A DNA stretch of 5,405 bases from Bacillota bacterium. GTDB lineage: Bacteria; Bacillota; Bacilli; Lactobacillales; Enterococcaceae. The DNA lies in contig JAEWFE010000321.1 in the NCBI GenBank assembly GCA_023389005.1, forward strand, positions 1-5,405, in the 5' to 3' direction. Both the position numbers and the translations under genes were made by a program. Positions 5,330 through 5,405 of this stretch are shown here, one piece after another (the stretch's first letter is position 1; each line of letters opens with the position of its first letter). The notes beneath the pieces are model-generated. The model was not told the origin of the DNA. It did not search any database and worked only from the letters and a program-made list of their open reading frames with translations.

Positions 5330-5405
5330 ATGAGTACAACAATTATTGGTTTTCCACGTATTGGAGAAAATAGAGAATTAAAATTTCAAACAGAAAAATA
5401 CTTTA
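5330..5405 (+). CDS. metE: Cobalamin-independent methionine synthase MetE, N-terminal 25 codons
   Basis: The gene begins with ATG at 5330, and AGGGAG (5316-5321) lies eight bases upstream. The residues seen include IIGFPRIGENRELKF, the near-invariant N-terminus of full-length MetE (about 750-760 residues), whose Arg-Ile-Gly and Arg-Glu-Leu-Lys positions belong to the folate-binding N-terminal half. The full enzyme moves the methyl group of 5-methyltetrahydropteroyltri-glutamate to homocysteine in the cytoplasm. The rest lies beyond the window, so zinc ligands cannot be checked. Upstream are an extended -10, a MET-box-like site and an MtaR-like regulator gene on the opposite strand. Identification from 25 residues is still secure because this motif is distinctive. 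Confidence 0.9.
   Translation, partial: MSTTIIGFPRIGENRELKFQTEKYF

Overview
The window is low-GC chromosomal DNA with Shine-Dalgarno sites of the AAGGAGG type, extended -10 (TGn) promoters and short U-tailed terminators. The protein families point to a Gram-positive coccus or rod of the order Lactobacillales (Streptococcaceae, Enterococcaceae, Carnobacteriaceae or a relative). The strongest clue is a LysR-type regulator that resembles the streptococcal MtaR/CpsY/MetR group; genus cannot be fixed from sequence alone. The content is mainly methionine and aromatic amino acid metabolism, without phage or transposase genes.

Layout, left to right. (1) The 3' two thirds of a YxjG/YxjH-type cobalamin-independent methionine synthase family gene (+, cut by the left edge), closed by a strong hairpin terminator. 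(2) Convergent to it, an alpha/beta hydrolase of the proline iminopeptidase-like type (-), whose true start is probably nine codons inside the longest reading frame. (3) A divergent promoter region, then a monocistronic class I DAHP synthase gene (+), the first step of the shikimate pathway, with its own perfect terminator. (4) A non-coding block (about 3061-3340) with two full copies and one stub of an exactly 135-bp tandem repeat. Each copy folds into a long interrupted hairpin, and the stems are kept by compensatory changes between the copies. (5) A two-gene operon on the minus strand: a NUDIX hydrolase followed, with a 19-base overlap, by the MtaR-like LysR regulator. (6) A 457-base AT-rich spacer, then the first 25 codons of metE (+), which runs off the right edge.

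How the parts fit. The metE spacer contains a 17-base MET-box-like palindrome (TATAGTTTATAACTATA). It is centred about 66 bases upstream of the start point predicted from an extended -10, which is where LysR-type activators usually bind. The MtaR-like gene is transcribed divergently from metE, with the NUDIX gene between them. The simplest reading is a local circuit in which the regulator controls metE. The aromatic gene and the hydrolase appear to be independent units.

The most unusual item is the 135-bp repeat block, which I do not recognise as a named family. The MET-box/regulator pairing is the most testable functional prediction.
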